Source: Planctomycetota bacterium (GTDB lineage: Bacteria > Planctomycetota > UBA1135 > GCA-002686595). From it: a stretch of 64,000 nt of DNA. The stretch lies in the NCBI GenBank assembly GCA_020853575.1, contig JADYYP010000045.1, forward strand, positions 248,001 to 312,000, given 5' to 3'. The stretch's first letter is position 1. Each line of letters begins with the position of its first letter. The translations under genes were made by a program, and so were the position numbers. Shown in pieces: positions 1 to 8,885 of this stretch. Below the pieces are notes generated by a model. It was not told where the DNA came from, made no database searches, and worked only from the letters and a program-made list of their open reading frames with translations.

Positions 1-419
1 AAGGTCAGGTCGCCCTCGCCCTGCACGCAGATGTCGGCTGCGCCGGCGGACAGGAAGAACTCGGGATTGGTGGTCGGGTGGGGCCCGCCCATGACCACGA
101 AGCGCCCGACCTCGGAGCGCGCGATCAAGCCCAGCTCGCGCGCGCGGCGCGCATTCGGCGTCAGCGCGGAGATGCCGACGACATCGGCCCACTCCATGGC
201 GCTGCGCAGCGTCTCGAGCTCCTCGATCGAGTCGTCGTAGAGCTTGACGTCGTAGCCCAGCTGCAACAGCTCCGCGGCCAGGATGCCGATCCCCAGGGGC
301 GGGTAGATCTCGTCGCGCGAGCCGTTGCCCTTGACCGCGTCCTCCTGGGCGAACAGCGCCGCGGCCTGCTCGCGGATCGCTTGGCTCTTGGCATAGATCA
401 GGACGACTTTGAGCGACAT
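1..419 (-). CDS. B12-binding domain radical SAM protein, N-terminal part (runs off the window)
   Basis: The first 139 codons on the minus strand start with ATG at 419 and read MSLKVVLIYAKSQ. They contain PPLGIGILAAELLQLGYDV followed by a YDDS segment, then DVVGISALT, and a GGPHPT segment followed by EGD. This is the Rossmann-like cobalamin-binding domain at the front of B12-dependent radical SAM enzymes (PPLG near residue 40, the GGPHPT block near 115). The CxxxCxxC radical SAM cluster would lie beyond the left edge, so substrate and reaction cannot be judged. The gene is divergent from xseB across a 223-bp spacer that must hold both promoters. The family assignment is safe; the function is unknown. 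Confidence 0.8.
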   Translation of the reverse strand, partial: MSLKVVLIYAKSQAIREQAAALFAQEDAVKGNGSRDEIYPPLGIGILAAELLQLGYDVKLYDDSIEELETLRSAMEWADVVGISALTPNARRARELGLIARSEVGRFVVMGGPHPTTNPEFFLSAGAADICVQGEGDLT

Positions 420-642
420 CGTGCGCGGTGGGTGCGGTGCTTGGGTCGCGACGCGCGGTGCGCTGAGGCCCGCGCGCGCCATGAACAGAGTGCCAGTGCG
501 AGCTTATCCCTCGGGAGCCAGCGGGGTCGGCCTTCAGCCGCTCCAACGGCCCGTCCTTGGCAGTCTACCGTGCACGAGAGGTTGGGCAAGTGAAGCGCTC
601 CGAAAGACTTTCCCGGCCGGCGCGCCGCTCTACACTGCGTCG

Positions 643-900
643 ATGAGTTCCAAGGTGCGCGCAGAGGACGGCCCCGCGACTCCCGAACCGAGCTTCGACC
701 AACGGCTGGCGCGCCTCGAGCAAATTGTGGCCGAGCTCGAGCAAGGCAAGGTCGGTCTCGAGGACGCGATCGGTCGGTACCAGGAAGGCACGGAGCTGGT
801 GCGGCGCTGCCGCGCGCTGCTCGACGGCTACCAAAAGCGCGTCGAGGAGCTGACCGACTCGGGCGCGCAGCCCTACGCCAACGATCCGGACGCCCGCTAG
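643..900 (+). CDS. xseB: Exodeoxyribonuclease VII small subunit
   Basis: This 85-residue protein has the XseB core FDQRLARLEQIVAELEQG, then LEDAIGRYQEG and the charged helix LVRRCRALLDGYQKRVEEL. It is the small helical subunit that binds XseA to make exonuclease VII, which degrades single-stranded DNA to acid-soluble oligonucleotides. I chose the ATG at 643, which gives a normal family length. An upstream in-frame extension exists but has no family character. It lies 9 bp before ispA, the common xseB-ispA-dxs order. xseA is not in the window. Confidence 0.88.
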   Translation: MSSKVRAEDGPATPEPSFDQRLARLEQIVAELEQGKVGLEDAIGRYQEGTELVRRCRALLDGYQKRVEELTDSGAQPYANDPDAR

Positions 901-909
901 GAGTTCGCA

Positions 910-1809
910 TTGGCCGCCCCTGACGTCGGCGAATTCCTGCGCGACACCCAGGCCTGGGTCGAGCCCTTGCTCGACGAAGTGCTGGCGCCCGACGCCGCGG
1001 TCCCCGCGACACTGACCGAGGCCATGCGCTACGCGGTGTTGGGGGGTGGCAAGCGCACGCGGCCGGCGTTGGCGCGACTGGTGTGTCGCTGGTGCGGCGG
1101 AGCCGATCTGGATGTCGAAGCGCCGGCGGTCTCGATCGAGCTGATCCACGCCTACAGCCTGATCCACGACGATTTGCCGTGCATGGACGACGACGACTGG
1201 CGCCGCGGACGGCCCAGTTGCCACAAGCAATTTGGTGAGGCGCTGGCGGTGCTCGCGGGAGACGGACTCCAGGCACACGCGTTCGCCGTGTTGTCGTCGA
1301 TCGGTCGCTCGAGCGCCTCGGACCCACGCTGCCAACCGGCGCTACGGGTGCTGGCGCGAGCCGCCGGACCGTCGGGCATGGTCGGCGGTCAGGTGCTCGA
1401 CATGCAGCTCACCGGACAGGCCCCCGCGCTGGCGCGCATCCAGGAGATGCAGCGCAAGAAGACCGGCGCGCTGATCGCCGCCGCGGCCGAGTTGGGCGCG
1501 ATCGCGGCGCGCGCGAGTGAACAGCGGCGCGCGACAGCGGCGGCCTGGGGCGCAGCGCTCGGGGCCTGCTTCCAGGCCGTCGACGACGTGCTCGACGTCA
1601 CGGCGGACCGGGCCGAGTTGGGCAAGACGCCGGGGAAGGACGCGGCCCAGCACAAGCCGACCTTGGTGGCCGCCCTGGGGCTCGACGGCGCTCGGCTCCA
1701 GGCCCAGCAGCGCGCCGCGGAGGCTCGCGAGCTGGCCCGGACCCTGGGCGGGGAATGGGCCGCGACCGGGCTACAGATGGTCGATTTTGTGCTCGATCGA
1801 CGCTCCTAG
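910..1809 (+). CDS. ispA: Polyprenyl (farnesyl/geranylgeranyl) diphosphate synthase
   Basis: This is a 299-residue trans-prenyltransferase that condenses isopentenyl diphosphate with allylic diphosphates. Both aspartate-rich Mg-diphosphate motifs are visible: DDLPCMDDDD near residue 95 and DDVLDV near 225. GGGKRTRPAL near residue 48 and the AGDGLQ helix also fit. The start is TTG at 910, 9 bp after the xseB stop; no better in-frame start precedes it. It sits between xseB and dxs, so it uses the isoprenoid units made by the pathway encoded next door. Chain length (C15 or C20) cannot be told from sequence reading alone. Confidence 0.9.
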   Translation: MAAPDVGEFLRDTQAWVEPLLDEVLAPDAAVPATLTEAMRYAVLGGGKRTRPALARLVCRWCGGADLDVEAPAVSIELIHAYSLIHDDLPCMDDDDWRRGRPSCHKQFGEALAVLAGDGLQAHAFAVLSSIGRSSASDPRCQPALRVLARAAGPSGMVGGQVLDMQLTGQAPALARIQEMQRKKTGALIAAAAELGAIAARASEQRRATAAAWGAALGACFQAVDDVLDVTADRAELGKTPGKDAAQHKPTLVAALGLDGARLQAQQRAAEARELARTLGGEWAATGLQMVDFVLDRRS

Positions 1810-1869
1810 CGGCACCATCGGCGGTCCCGCGCGCCGCGGCGGTTGCAAAGCGGCGCCCTCCATTCAAGG

Positions 1870-3879
1870 ATGAAGCCTAGCCCCCGGCCGCTCACGATGC
1901 CCGATACGCCCTCACCGCCTACGTCCGCAGCCGGAGACCGCCGCGAACCGCTGCTCGACGCGATCCACTCGCCCGACGACCTCAAGCGCGTTGCGCTCGA
2001 GGATCTCCCGCAGGTCTGCGCCGAGGTGCGCGAGTTCCTGTTGAGCTCGGTGCAGAAGACCGGCGGACACCTCGGATCGAATCTGGGCGTGGTCGAGCTC
2101 TCGACCGCGCTGCACTACGTCTTCGATTTGAAGCGCGATCGCTGCGTCTGGGACGTCAGCCACCAGTGCTATCCGCACAAGGTCTTCACGGGGCGCCGCG
2201 AGCGCTTCGCGAGCCTGCGCCAGACCGACGGCCTGTGTGGCTTCACCGACCCGCGCGAGTCCGAGTTCGACTTGTTCCACACCGGCCACGCGGGCACCAG
2301 CATCAGCTTGAGCCTGGGGCTGGCGCGCGGAGCGTCGCACGAGGTCGACCCGCCGCACGTGATCGCCGTCATCGGAGACGCGAGCTTGGGGGCGGGCGTC
2401 GCGTTCGAGGCGCTCAACTACGCGGGAGCGAGCGGCCAGAAGGTGCTCGTGATCCTCAACGACAACGAGTGGTCGATCTCGCGCTCGGTGGGTTCGATGG
2501 CGCGCTACCTGTCGCGCATCCGCAGCGCCAAGGTCGTGCAGCGCGCCAATCAAGAGATCCACAAGCTGCTGGCGGCGATCCCCGTGATCGGCGAGAAAGT
2601 CGATCGCACGCTGGAGGACATGGCCGAGGTGATGCGCCACGCGATGGTGCCCGGGCACGTGTTCGAGGAGCTCGGCGTGACCTACGTCGGCCCGATCGAC
2701 GGCCACGACGTCCAATACCTGGTCGAGAACCTGCAGCGCGTGCGCGAGCTCGAAGGCACGGTCTTGCTGCACGTGCTCACCGAAAAGGGCAAGGGTCACC
2801 CCAGCGCGCCGACGCACCCCGAGCGTGTGCACGGCGTCAAGGGCACGGCCGCGCCCAAGACCGCGGGCGCGGAATCCTCGAAGCTCCCCGGACCGCCGGC
2901 GAGCGCGCCCAAGCCACAGGGACCGGCCTACACCAAGGCCTTCGCCGACGCGCTGACCAAGCTCGCCGAGCGCGACGTGCGCGTGCACGCGCTGACCGCA
3001 GGCATGCCCTCTGGCACCGGGCTCGAGGGCTTCGCCGAGCGCTTCGCCGCGCGTTTCCACGACACCGGCATCACCGAGCAACACGCGGTCGCGATGGCCG
3101 CGGGCATGGCCAAGAGCGGCTTGCGACCGTTCGTGGCGATCTACTCGACGTTCCTGCAGCGCGCCTACGATCAAGTGTTCCAGGAGGTCGCGCTCCAGAA
3201 CCTGCCGGTGGTGTTCTGCATGGACCGCGGTGGACTGGTCGGCCAGGATGGACCGACGCACAACGGAGTGTTCGACATCGCCATGTTGCGCACGCTGCCC
3301 AACATGACCCTGTGCGCGCCGCGCGATGCCAGCGACATGCGCCGCATGCTCGAGTTCGCCGCGGCCGCCGCGGGGCCAGTGGCAATCCGCTATCCGCGCG
3401 ACAATTGCCCCGGTCTCGAGAAGATCCACACCAGCGAACGCGCACCGATGGTGCCCGGCAAGGCCGAGACGCTGATCTCCGGCGACGAGCGCGCGCTCGC
3501 GATCTGGGCCTATGGAGCGCTGGTCAACCAAGCGATCGAGGCCTGCGAGCGGCTCCAGCGCCGCGGCATCGCGGTGACCCTGGTCGACGCGCGCTTCTGC
3601 AAGCCACTCGACGAGGAGCTGCTCGCGCAGCATCTCGCCAGCTTCAAGTACGTGGTGGCGCTCGAGGAGCACCAGCGCGCGGGCGGCTTCGGCTCCGCGT
3701 TGCTCGAGTGCGCCTCGCGTTTCCCGAACGTGCGCGCGCAGCTCAAGCTGCTGGCGATTCCCGACCGCTTCGTCGAGCACATGACGACGCGCGAAGAGCA
3801 ACTCGCCGAGTGCGGCCTGGACGCCGAGTGCATCGAGCGCTTCGTGCGTTCGTTGCTGCAGCCGACGTTGGTCACGTAG
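1870..3879 (+). CDS. dxs: 1-deoxy-D-xylulose-5-phosphate synthase
   Basis: This thiamine-diphosphate enzyme condenses pyruvate and glyceraldehyde 3-phosphate, the entry step of the MEP isoprenoid pathway. Visible blocks are GGHLGSNLGVVELS, HQCYPHKVFTGRR, the ThDP/Mg site GDASLG...NDNEWSIS, YVGPIDGHD, the catalytic region TGITEQHAVAMAAGMA, and DRGGLVGQDGPTHNG. The starts at 1870 (ATG) and 1897 (ATG) are both possible; a TTG at 1843 is also in frame. I use 1870, giving 669 residues, somewhat long for the family because of a Pro/Ala-rich insert near residues 335-360 (APKTAGAES...). It is 60 bp after ispA and 13 bp before nadK, in one operon. Confidence 0.93.
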   Translation: MKPSPRPLTMPDTPSPPTSAAGDRREPLLDAIHSPDDLKRVALEDLPQVCAEVREFLLSSVQKTGGHLGSNLGVVELSTALHYVFDLKRDRCVWDVSHQCYPHKVFTGRRERFASLRQTDGLCGFTDPRESEFDLFHTGHAGTSISLSLGLARGASHEVDPPHVIAVIGDASLGAGVAFEALNYAGASGQKVLVILNDNEWSISRSVGSMARYLSRIRSAKVVQRANQEIHKLLAAIPVIGEKVDRTLEDMAEVMRHAMVPGHVFEELGVTYVGPIDGHDVQYLVENLQRVRELEGTVLLHVLTEKGKGHPSAPTHPERVHGVKGTAAPKTAGAESSKLPGPPASAPKPQGPAYTKAFADALTKLAERDVRVHALTAGMPSGTGLEGFAERFAARFHDTGITEQHAVAMAAGMAKSGLRPFVAIYSTFLQRAYDQVFQEVALQNLPVVFCMDRGGLVGQDGPTHNGVFDIAMLRTLPNMTLCAPRDASDMRRMLEFAAAAAGPVAIRYPRDNCPGLEKIHTSERAPMVPGKAETLISGDERALAIWAYGALVNQAIEACERLQRRGIAVTLVDARFCKPLDEELLAQHLASFKYVVALEEHQRAGGFGSALLECASRFPNVRAQLKLLAIPDRFVEHMTTREEQLAECGLDAECIERFVRSLLQPTLVT

Positions 3880-3892
3880 GGGCCACACGACC

Positions 3893-4837
3893 GTGCCGCC
3901 GACCGACGCTCGCCGTGCAAGCCTCGAGGCGCTCCTGGCGCCGCGCAAGGGCGATGTGCGCTCGGTGTTGATCGCCTCCGACCTGCTCAAGAGCGGCGTG
4001 CGCGAGTTGCGCCGCGAGCTCGCGCAGTGGCTCGAATCGCGGGTGGAGCGCGTCTCGTTCCACGACGATGTCGCCGCGCTCGTGCGCGATCGCGACGAGC
4101 TCTCCGACGCGGACGCTGCGTGCGACCTGGCGGATCTGGTGATCGTGCTCGGCGGCGACGGAGCGATGCTCGGCGCGGTGCGCGCCTTCGCCAGCCACCC
4201 CGTGCCCACCATGGGCATCAACTTCGGCCGCGTGGGCTTCCTGGCCTCGACTCCCGTCAGCCATTGGCGCGAGGCGTTGCACGGCGTGCTCGAGGGACAA
4301 GGCGTGTGCGAACCGCGCATGCGACTGGTGGCCTCGCTGGTCAAGCCCGCGGAGCGCGGACTCGAGTCGATTGCTCTCAACGAGGTGCTCGTCGCGCGCG
4401 GCACGGCTCCGGGAATGCTCACCCTGGGATTGAGCGTCGGCGGCGAGTGGGTGGCCGATTACCGCGCCGACGGCTTGATCCTGGCCACTCCGTCGGGCTC
4501 GACGGCGCACTCGCTGTCCGCCGGCGGCCCGATCCTGTTTCCTTCGATGTTGGGTCTGGTGGTCACGCCGATTTGCCCGCAGGGCCTGTCCTACCGACCG
4601 ATCGTGCTGCACCCCGACAGCTCGGTCGAAGTGCTCGTCAAGGAGAGCTCCGGCGACACGCTGCTCGTGCTCGACGGTCAAGCGTTCCATCCCTTGCGCG
4701 TGGGGGAGTTGGTGCGCGTCCGGCGCCACGAACATGCCTACCCGTTGCTCGCGTGGTCGGAGCTCGACCCCTACCGCCGCCTGCGGGACCGCTTGGGTTG
4801 GAGCGAGACGCGCTATCGACTGTCCGAGGGCGATTGA
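3893..4837 (+). CDS. nadK: NAD kinase
   Basis: This is a 314-residue NAD(+)/ATP kinase that makes NADP+. The conserved GGDG motif (VLGGDGAMLGAVR, near residue 87), the GINFGRVGFLA strand, the substrate loop (NEVLVARG) and the signature SGSTAHSLSAGGPI near residue 203 are all present. The start is GTG at 3893, 13 bp after the dxs stop, which suits an operon gene. NADPH is needed by the reductases of the MEP pathway, so the location beside dxs is sensible. The gene ends 6 bp before the end of lolD on the other strand, with no room for a private terminator. Confidence 0.93.
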   Translation: MPPTDARRASLEALLAPRKGDVRSVLIASDLLKSGVRELRRELAQWLESRVERVSFHDDVAALVRDRDELSDADAACDLADLVIVLGGDGAMLGAVRAFASHPVPTMGINFGRVGFLASTPVSHWREALHGVLEGQGVCEPRMRLVASLVKPAERGLESIALNEVLVARGTAPGMLTLGLSVGGEWVADYRADGLILATPSGSTAHSLSAGGPILFPSMLGLVVTPICPQGLSYRPIVLHPDSSVEVLVKESSGDTLLVLDGQAFHPLRVGELVRVRRHEHAYPLLAWSELDPYRRLRDRLGWSETRYRLSEGD

Positions 4838-4843
4838 GGCGCG

Positions 4844-5566
4844 TCAGCGCGCGTCGCGGCGTCCGTTGGAAATGCGACCGGCATCCATGCGCAGCACGTG
4901 CTCGCAGCGCGCCGCGAGCCGCTCGTCGTGCGTGACCAGCAAGAGCGACAGCTGACGGCGCTGTTGCTCACGGAACAACAGCTCGAGCACGACCTCGCCC
5001 GTGTCGCGGTCGAGATTGCCCGTGGGCTCGTCGGCGATCAGGATCGGCGGATCGAGGAACAGGGCGCGCGCCAAGGCCACGCGCTGGCGCTCGCCCCCGG
5101 AAAGTTGCGTCGGGCGGTGCTTGAGCCGGGCGCCGAGCCCGAAACCCTCGAGCAACCCGCGCGCTTTCGCCAGGTGCTCGCGCTTGCGCGAGGCGAACTC
5201 GCCGCGCGACTGCGCGATCATCGCCGGCAGCATCACGTTCTCGACCGCGTCGAGCTCCGCGATCAGGTGGTAGAACTGGAACACGAATCCCAGGTGGCGA
5301 TTGCGCAGGCTGGCGCGCTGCTCGGTGCCCAGGGACCAAGCGTCGGTGCCTTCGAGCGTCACGCTTCCGGCGGTCGGTCGCTCGAGCAGGCCCAGCACGT
5401 GCAGCAAGGTCGACTTGCCGGCTCCAGACGGCCCCATCAGCGCCAAGCGCTCGCCAGCGACCAAGTCCAGGTCGACGCCGTGCAGGATCTCGAGCTTGCT
5501 CTCGCCCGAGACGAAGGTCTTGACCACGCCGCGCGCGGAGAGGACCAGGGCCGCTGCGCTACTCAT
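4844..5566 (-). CDS. lolD: ABC transporter ATP-binding protein, LolD-like
   Basis: This 240-residue ABC ATPase has Walker [10 protein letters not shown] (near residue 45), a Q-loop in FVFQFYHLI, the signature [15 protein letters not shown], Walker [13 protein letters not shown] and the H-loop LLVTHD. The FYHLI and TGNLD forms are those of the LolD/MacB group, which powers lipoprotein release or other mechanotransmission. Its start overlaps the stop of the upstream FtsX-type permease by 8 bp, so the two are translationally coupled partners. Several lipoproteins elsewhere in this window would be plausible clients (inference). Confidence 0.87.
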   Translation of the reverse strand: MSSAAALVLSARGVVKTFVSGESKLEILHGVDLDLVAGERLALMGPSGAGKSTLLHVLGLLERPTAGSVTLEGTDAWSLGTEQRASLRNRHLGFVFQFYHLIAELDAVENVMLPAMIAQSRGEFASRKREHLAKARGLLEGFGLGARLKHRPTQLSGGERQRVALARALFLDPPILIADEPTGNLDRDTGEVVLELLFREQQRRQLSLLLVTHDERLAARCEHVLRMDAGRISNGRRDAR

Positions 5567-6938
5567 TGCGCAACGCCTCCACTGGATCGAGGTTGGCCGC
5601 GCGCCACGCCGGGAGGGCCGCGAACAACAGCGTGCACACGAAGGCGCCGAGGACGATCAGCGCCACGGCGATGGGCGTCACGACGCTGGGGATCGAGTCG
5701 AAGATGTACACCTCGCGATTGAAGATCTGGATGCCGAAGGTCTCGCTCAGCCAGAACTCGATCGGGTCGATCTCGATCGCCAGCCACGTGCCGACCAGCG
5801 CGCCCGCCAGCGCGCCGATCAGCGCGTCCCAAAAGCCGATCCACAAGAACAGCGCGAGTACTCCACGCGGCGTCGCGCCCAGGGCGGTCAAGATGCCGAT
5901 GTCGCGGCGCTTCTCGGTCACCATCATCGAGAGGATCGCGAAGATCGTGAACCCGGCGACGACCAGGATCAGCGAGAGCATGATGCCCATCAGCACGCGC
6001 TCGTTCTCGATCGCGCCCAGCAGTGGGCCGCGGAACTCCTCCCAGGTGACGATCGAGCAGTACTCGTCGATCAGGCGTGCCTGGGTGAGTCGCAGGGAGA
6101 GGTCCGCGACCACCGCGCGCGCGTCGCGCTCGTAATCGGCGAGCTTGACCAGCACTTCCGAGTACTCGATCGCGTCCTTGGGCAGCGCTTGGTCCTCGTT
6201 CACACCGGCGAGGAAGCGCGCCACCTGCGTGCGATCGACGTAGACGCGCTGCAGGTCGATCTCGTTCTCGCCGGAGCGAAACGTGCCGGCGACGACGAAC
6301 TCGCGCTTGCGCGCGCTCCAGCCGGTGTCGGAACGTGGATCGGGCACCGCGGTCATCAACGTCACGCGATCGCCGCGGGCCAGCGAGTGCGCGCGCATCA
6401 CCCGCTCGCCGACGATGATCCGGTCGCGCGGTCGGCCGATGTCGGCGTCGTACTCGGGCGGGGGAGCGAAAGGGTTCTTGACGTCGACCACGCGCTCGCC
6501 CTGCTTGTCCACGCGTTCGAGCGACTCGATGAACTCGGCCGCTCCGCGCTCGTCCGCGACGTCGATGCCGGTGAGCTTGATCCCGGCGTACTGGCTGCGC
6601 TGGCTGTCGGTGAGCACGCCCAGCGACCACTCGTCGTCGCGCGTCAACAGGCACATCCACGCCAGATGGGCCGCTGCGCCGGCGACGCGCTCGTCGCGGC
6701 GGATCTCGGCCAGGATCGGCGCCGGGTCGCGCGGCAGTCCGTTGCGCGAGTAGGGCGTGACGCCGAGGATGATGTCCGAGAGACTGCCGCGCGCCGACTT
6801 GCGGGTTTCCTCGAGGAATCCCGTCATGATCGAGAGGATCAGGATCAGCGCGCCGACCGCCAGGAAGATCCCGAACACGCCGATCAGGTTCGTGCGGCGC
6901 TGCCGCAGGAAGCGCCAGGAGAGGAAGATGCGGTACAC
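5559..6938 (-). CDS. ABC transporter permease, LolC/LolE (FtsX) family
   Basis: This 459-residue membrane protein has one N-terminal membrane segment (residues ~18-42, GVFGIFLAVGALILILSI), a large periplasmic domain, and three C-terminal membrane segments: MGIMLSLILVVAGFTIFAIL, then a segment after TEKRRDIGILTALGA, and ALIVLGAFVCTLLFA. That is the FtsX topology. The TEKRRDIGILTALGA coupling helix and the closing DPVEALRNE are family hallmarks. The start is GTG at 6938, 5 bp beyond the lysS stop, giving MYRIFLSWRFLRQRR; a longer reading would run back into lysS in another frame. With LolD it forms the lipoprotein-export ATPase, probably as a homodimer because only one permease gene is present. 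Confidence 0.87.
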   Translation of the reverse strand: MYRIFLSWRFLRQRRTNLIGVFGIFLAVGALILILSIMTGFLEETRKSARGSLSDIILGVTPYSRNGLPRDPAPILAEIRRDERVAGAAAHLAWMCLLTRDDEWSLGVLTDSQRSQYAGIKLTGIDVADERGAAEFIESLERVDKQGERVVDVKNPFAPPPEYDADIGRPRDRIIVGERVMRAHSLARGDRVTLMTAVPDPRSDTGWSARKREFVVAGTFRSGENEIDLQRVYVDRTQVARFLAGVNEDQALPKDAIEYSEVLVKLADYERDARAVVADLSLRLTQARLIDEYCSIVTWEEFRGPLLGAIENERVLMGIMLSLILVVAGFTIFAILSMMVTEKRRDIGILTALGATPRGVLALFLWIGFWDALIGALAGALVGTWLAIEIDPIEFWLSETFGIQIFNREVYIFDSIPSVVTPIAVALIVLGAFVCTLLFAALPAWRAANLDPVEALRNE

Positions 6939-6943
6939 GTGGA

Positions 6944-8419
6944 TCAGGTCGCGGCCGGAGCCACGTCCGAGGCCGCGCTGGGACGCATCGCGGGGAACAG
7001 CAGCACGTCGCGGATCGTGTCCTGGCCGGTGAGCACCATCACCAAGCGATCGATGCCGATGCCCAGCCCGCCGGTCGGCGGCATGCCGTACTCGAGCGCC
7101 TGCACGTAGTCGATGTCGACCTCGCCCGGCGCCTCCGGGTCCTTGCTCCGCACCTGCTCGGCGAAACGCTGCTCCTGGTCCTCGGGATCGTTGAGCTCGC
7201 TGAAGGCGTTGCCGAGCTCCATGCCGCCCAAGAACAGCTCGAAGCGCTCGGCGAGCTGGCGCTGCTCGGGATTGGTCTTGGCCAGCGGGCAAATCGCGAC
7301 CGGGTAGTCCGTGCAGAACACCGGACCGATCAGGTGCTCCTCACAAGTGGCCTCGAACACGTCGTTCATCAACTTCCAGTAGTTGCCGGGATCCGCCAGC
7401 TCCAGCTCGCGCGCACGCCGGCGCACGGCGGGCTGGTCGTCGAACGCGCAACCCGCGTGCTCGCGGAACAGCTCGGTGTAGCGCACGCGTTGGAACGGCG
7501 CCTTCAAGTCGTAGTCACGGCCGCGGAAGCTGACCTTGGTGGTGCCGTTGACCTCGAGCGCCACCGTCTCGAGCATGGTCTCGGCGAGCTCCATCATGCG
7601 CCGGTAGTCGGCTTGGGCCTCGTACAGCTCGAGCATCGAGAACTCGGGATTGTGGCGCGGCGAAAGGCCTTCGTTGCGGAAGTTGCGCGCGATCTCGAAC
7701 ACGCGCTCGAGCCCGCCGACGATCAGTCGCTTCAGGTACAGCTCGGGCGCGATGCGCAGGTAGAAATCGCAATCGAGCGCGTTGTGGTGGGTCACGAACG
7801 GACGCGCCGCGGCGCCGCCGAAGATCGGATGCAAGGTCGGCGTCTCGACCTCCAAGTAGCCCTGCGCCTCGAGGAAGCGGCGGATCGTCGAAACGATCTT
7901 GCTGCGCTTCTTGAAGACCTCCATCACGCCGTCGGTGGCCCACAGATCGACGTAGCGCCGCCGGTAGCGCTGCTCGATGTCGACCAAGCCGTGCCACTTC
8001 TCCGGCGGCGGCGCGTAGCTCTTGGCCAGCAACTGCACCTCGCGCGCCCAGATCGTCAGCTCACCCTTGTGCGTGCGTCCGACCTCGCCCGTGATCCCGA
8101 TCAAGTCGCCTGCGTCGAGCCACTTGCGCCGCGGCCACCAATCGCCGAGCACGTCGCGCTGGAAGCCGATCTGCACGCGACCCGTGCGATCGAAGAGCGG
8201 CGCGAAGATCAGCTTCCCGAAATCCCGCGGCACCGCCATGCGGCCGGCCACGGTCACGCGCTCGCCGATCGCAGGGCCAGGCGCCTCGACGCTCCCGGCG
8301 CGGCTGGTGATCGAAGCGATCGGCTGCGCGGCGACACCGCGCGCGGGGAACGGGTCGACGCCCGCCTCGCGCATCGCGCGCGCCTTGGCGAGCCGGTCGG
8401 CTTGAGTGAGCTCGGTCAT
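6944..8419 (-). CDS. lysS: Lysyl-tRNA synthetase, class II
   Basis: This 491-residue class II enzyme starts with an OB-fold anticodon domain (residues ~50-145, including VAGRMAVPRDFGKLIF). The catalytic domain follows: motif 1 region EVETPTLHPIFGG, motif 2 FEIARNFRNEGLSPRHNPEFSM, and motif 3 GGLGIGIDRLVMVLTG near the end. It charges tRNA-Lys. The ATG at 8419 is the natural start. The FtsX permease begins 5 bp downstream of its stop, so lysS leads a lysS-lolC-lolD transcription unit. Nothing is odd apart from that pairing. Confidence 0.95.
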   Translation of the reverse strand: MTELTQADRLAKARAMREAGVDPFPARGVAAQPIASITSRAGSVEAPGPAIGERVTVAGRMAVPRDFGKLIFAPLFDRTGRVQIGFQRDVLGDWWPRRKWLDAGDLIGITGEVGRTHKGELTIWAREVQLLAKSYAPPPEKWHGLVDIEQRYRRRYVDLWATDGVMEVFKKRSKIVSTIRRFLEAQGYLEVETPTLHPIFGGAAARPFVTHHNALDCDFYLRIAPELYLKRLIVGGLERVFEIARNFRNEGLSPRHNPEFSMLELYEAQADYRRMMELAETMLETVALEVNGTTKVSFRGRDYDLKAPFQRVRYTELFREHAGCAFDDQPAVRRRARELELADPGNYWKLMNDVFEATCEEHLIGPVFCTDYPVAICPLAKTNPEQRQLAERFELFLGGMELGNAFSELNDPEDQEQRFAEQVRSKDPEAPGEVDIDYVQALEYGMPPTGGLGIGIDRLVMVLTGQDTIRDVLLFPAMRPSAASDVAPAAT

Positions 8420-8601
8420 ACGCCGGCGAGGATAGCGGTCGCGCTCGCGGGCCTCATGTGCGGCGCTCTAATTCACGAGGGCTCGCGCGCAGCGCCGAGT
8501 CGCGCCGAGAGCGTCCGGATGATCGACGCCCGCGGCGCGCCGAGCGCGCGCTCGTCCCGTCCAGTCCGCGCGGCCCCGCGTCGCGCGGCCGGGCACTCCG
8601 T

Positions 8602-8642
8602 CAAAACACAACGGCCGCGCAGGAGGATCCCGCAGCGGCCGT
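8602..8642 (-). terminator. Intrinsic terminator after tRNA-Ala
   Basis: Eight base pairs (ACGGCCGC at 8611-8618 with GCGGCCGT at 8635-8642) form a perfect hairpin, followed on the minus strand by TGTGTTTTG (8610-8602). It lies 8 bp beyond the encoded CCA of the tRNA, so it should end the tRNA transcript before lysS. Confidence 0.7.
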
Positions 8643-8650
8643 CGTGAGAG

Positions 8651-8726
8651 TGGTGGAGGATAGGGGATTCGAACCCCTGGCCTCTACAATGCCATTGTAG
8701 CGCTCTACCAACTGAGCTAATCCCCC
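8651..8726 (-). tRNA. tRNA-Ala (anticodon GGC)
   Basis: A 76-nt cloverleaf on the minus strand. The acceptor GGGGGAT pairs with ATCCTCC, the D arm contains GCTCAGTTGGTAGAGC, the anticodon stem is CTACA/TGTAG with loop ATGGCAT (anticodon GGC), the T arm is AGGGG TTCGAAT CCCCT, and CCA is encoded. It reads GCC/GCU alanine codons. It is divergent from leuS and followed by a clear terminator. Confidence 0.95.
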
Positions 8727-8885
8727 GTGTTCGTCAGGTCGGCAGCACCGCGGGCGTGCTGCTGCGACTGGGAGGCGCAAGAGAATGACGCGCGGGCCCG
8801 CGCTCGTCAACAGCGTGCATCCCTTGTCCGTGCGATGCTCCGGCCGAAGCTCTATTCTGGCCGCTTGCAAGCCGGAGAACCTGCC

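Noticed and set aside
1912..4422. 836-codon frame antisense to dxs and nadK
   Set aside because: It has no family character and sits exactly opposite two well-recognised enzymes, so it is a codon-bias shadow.
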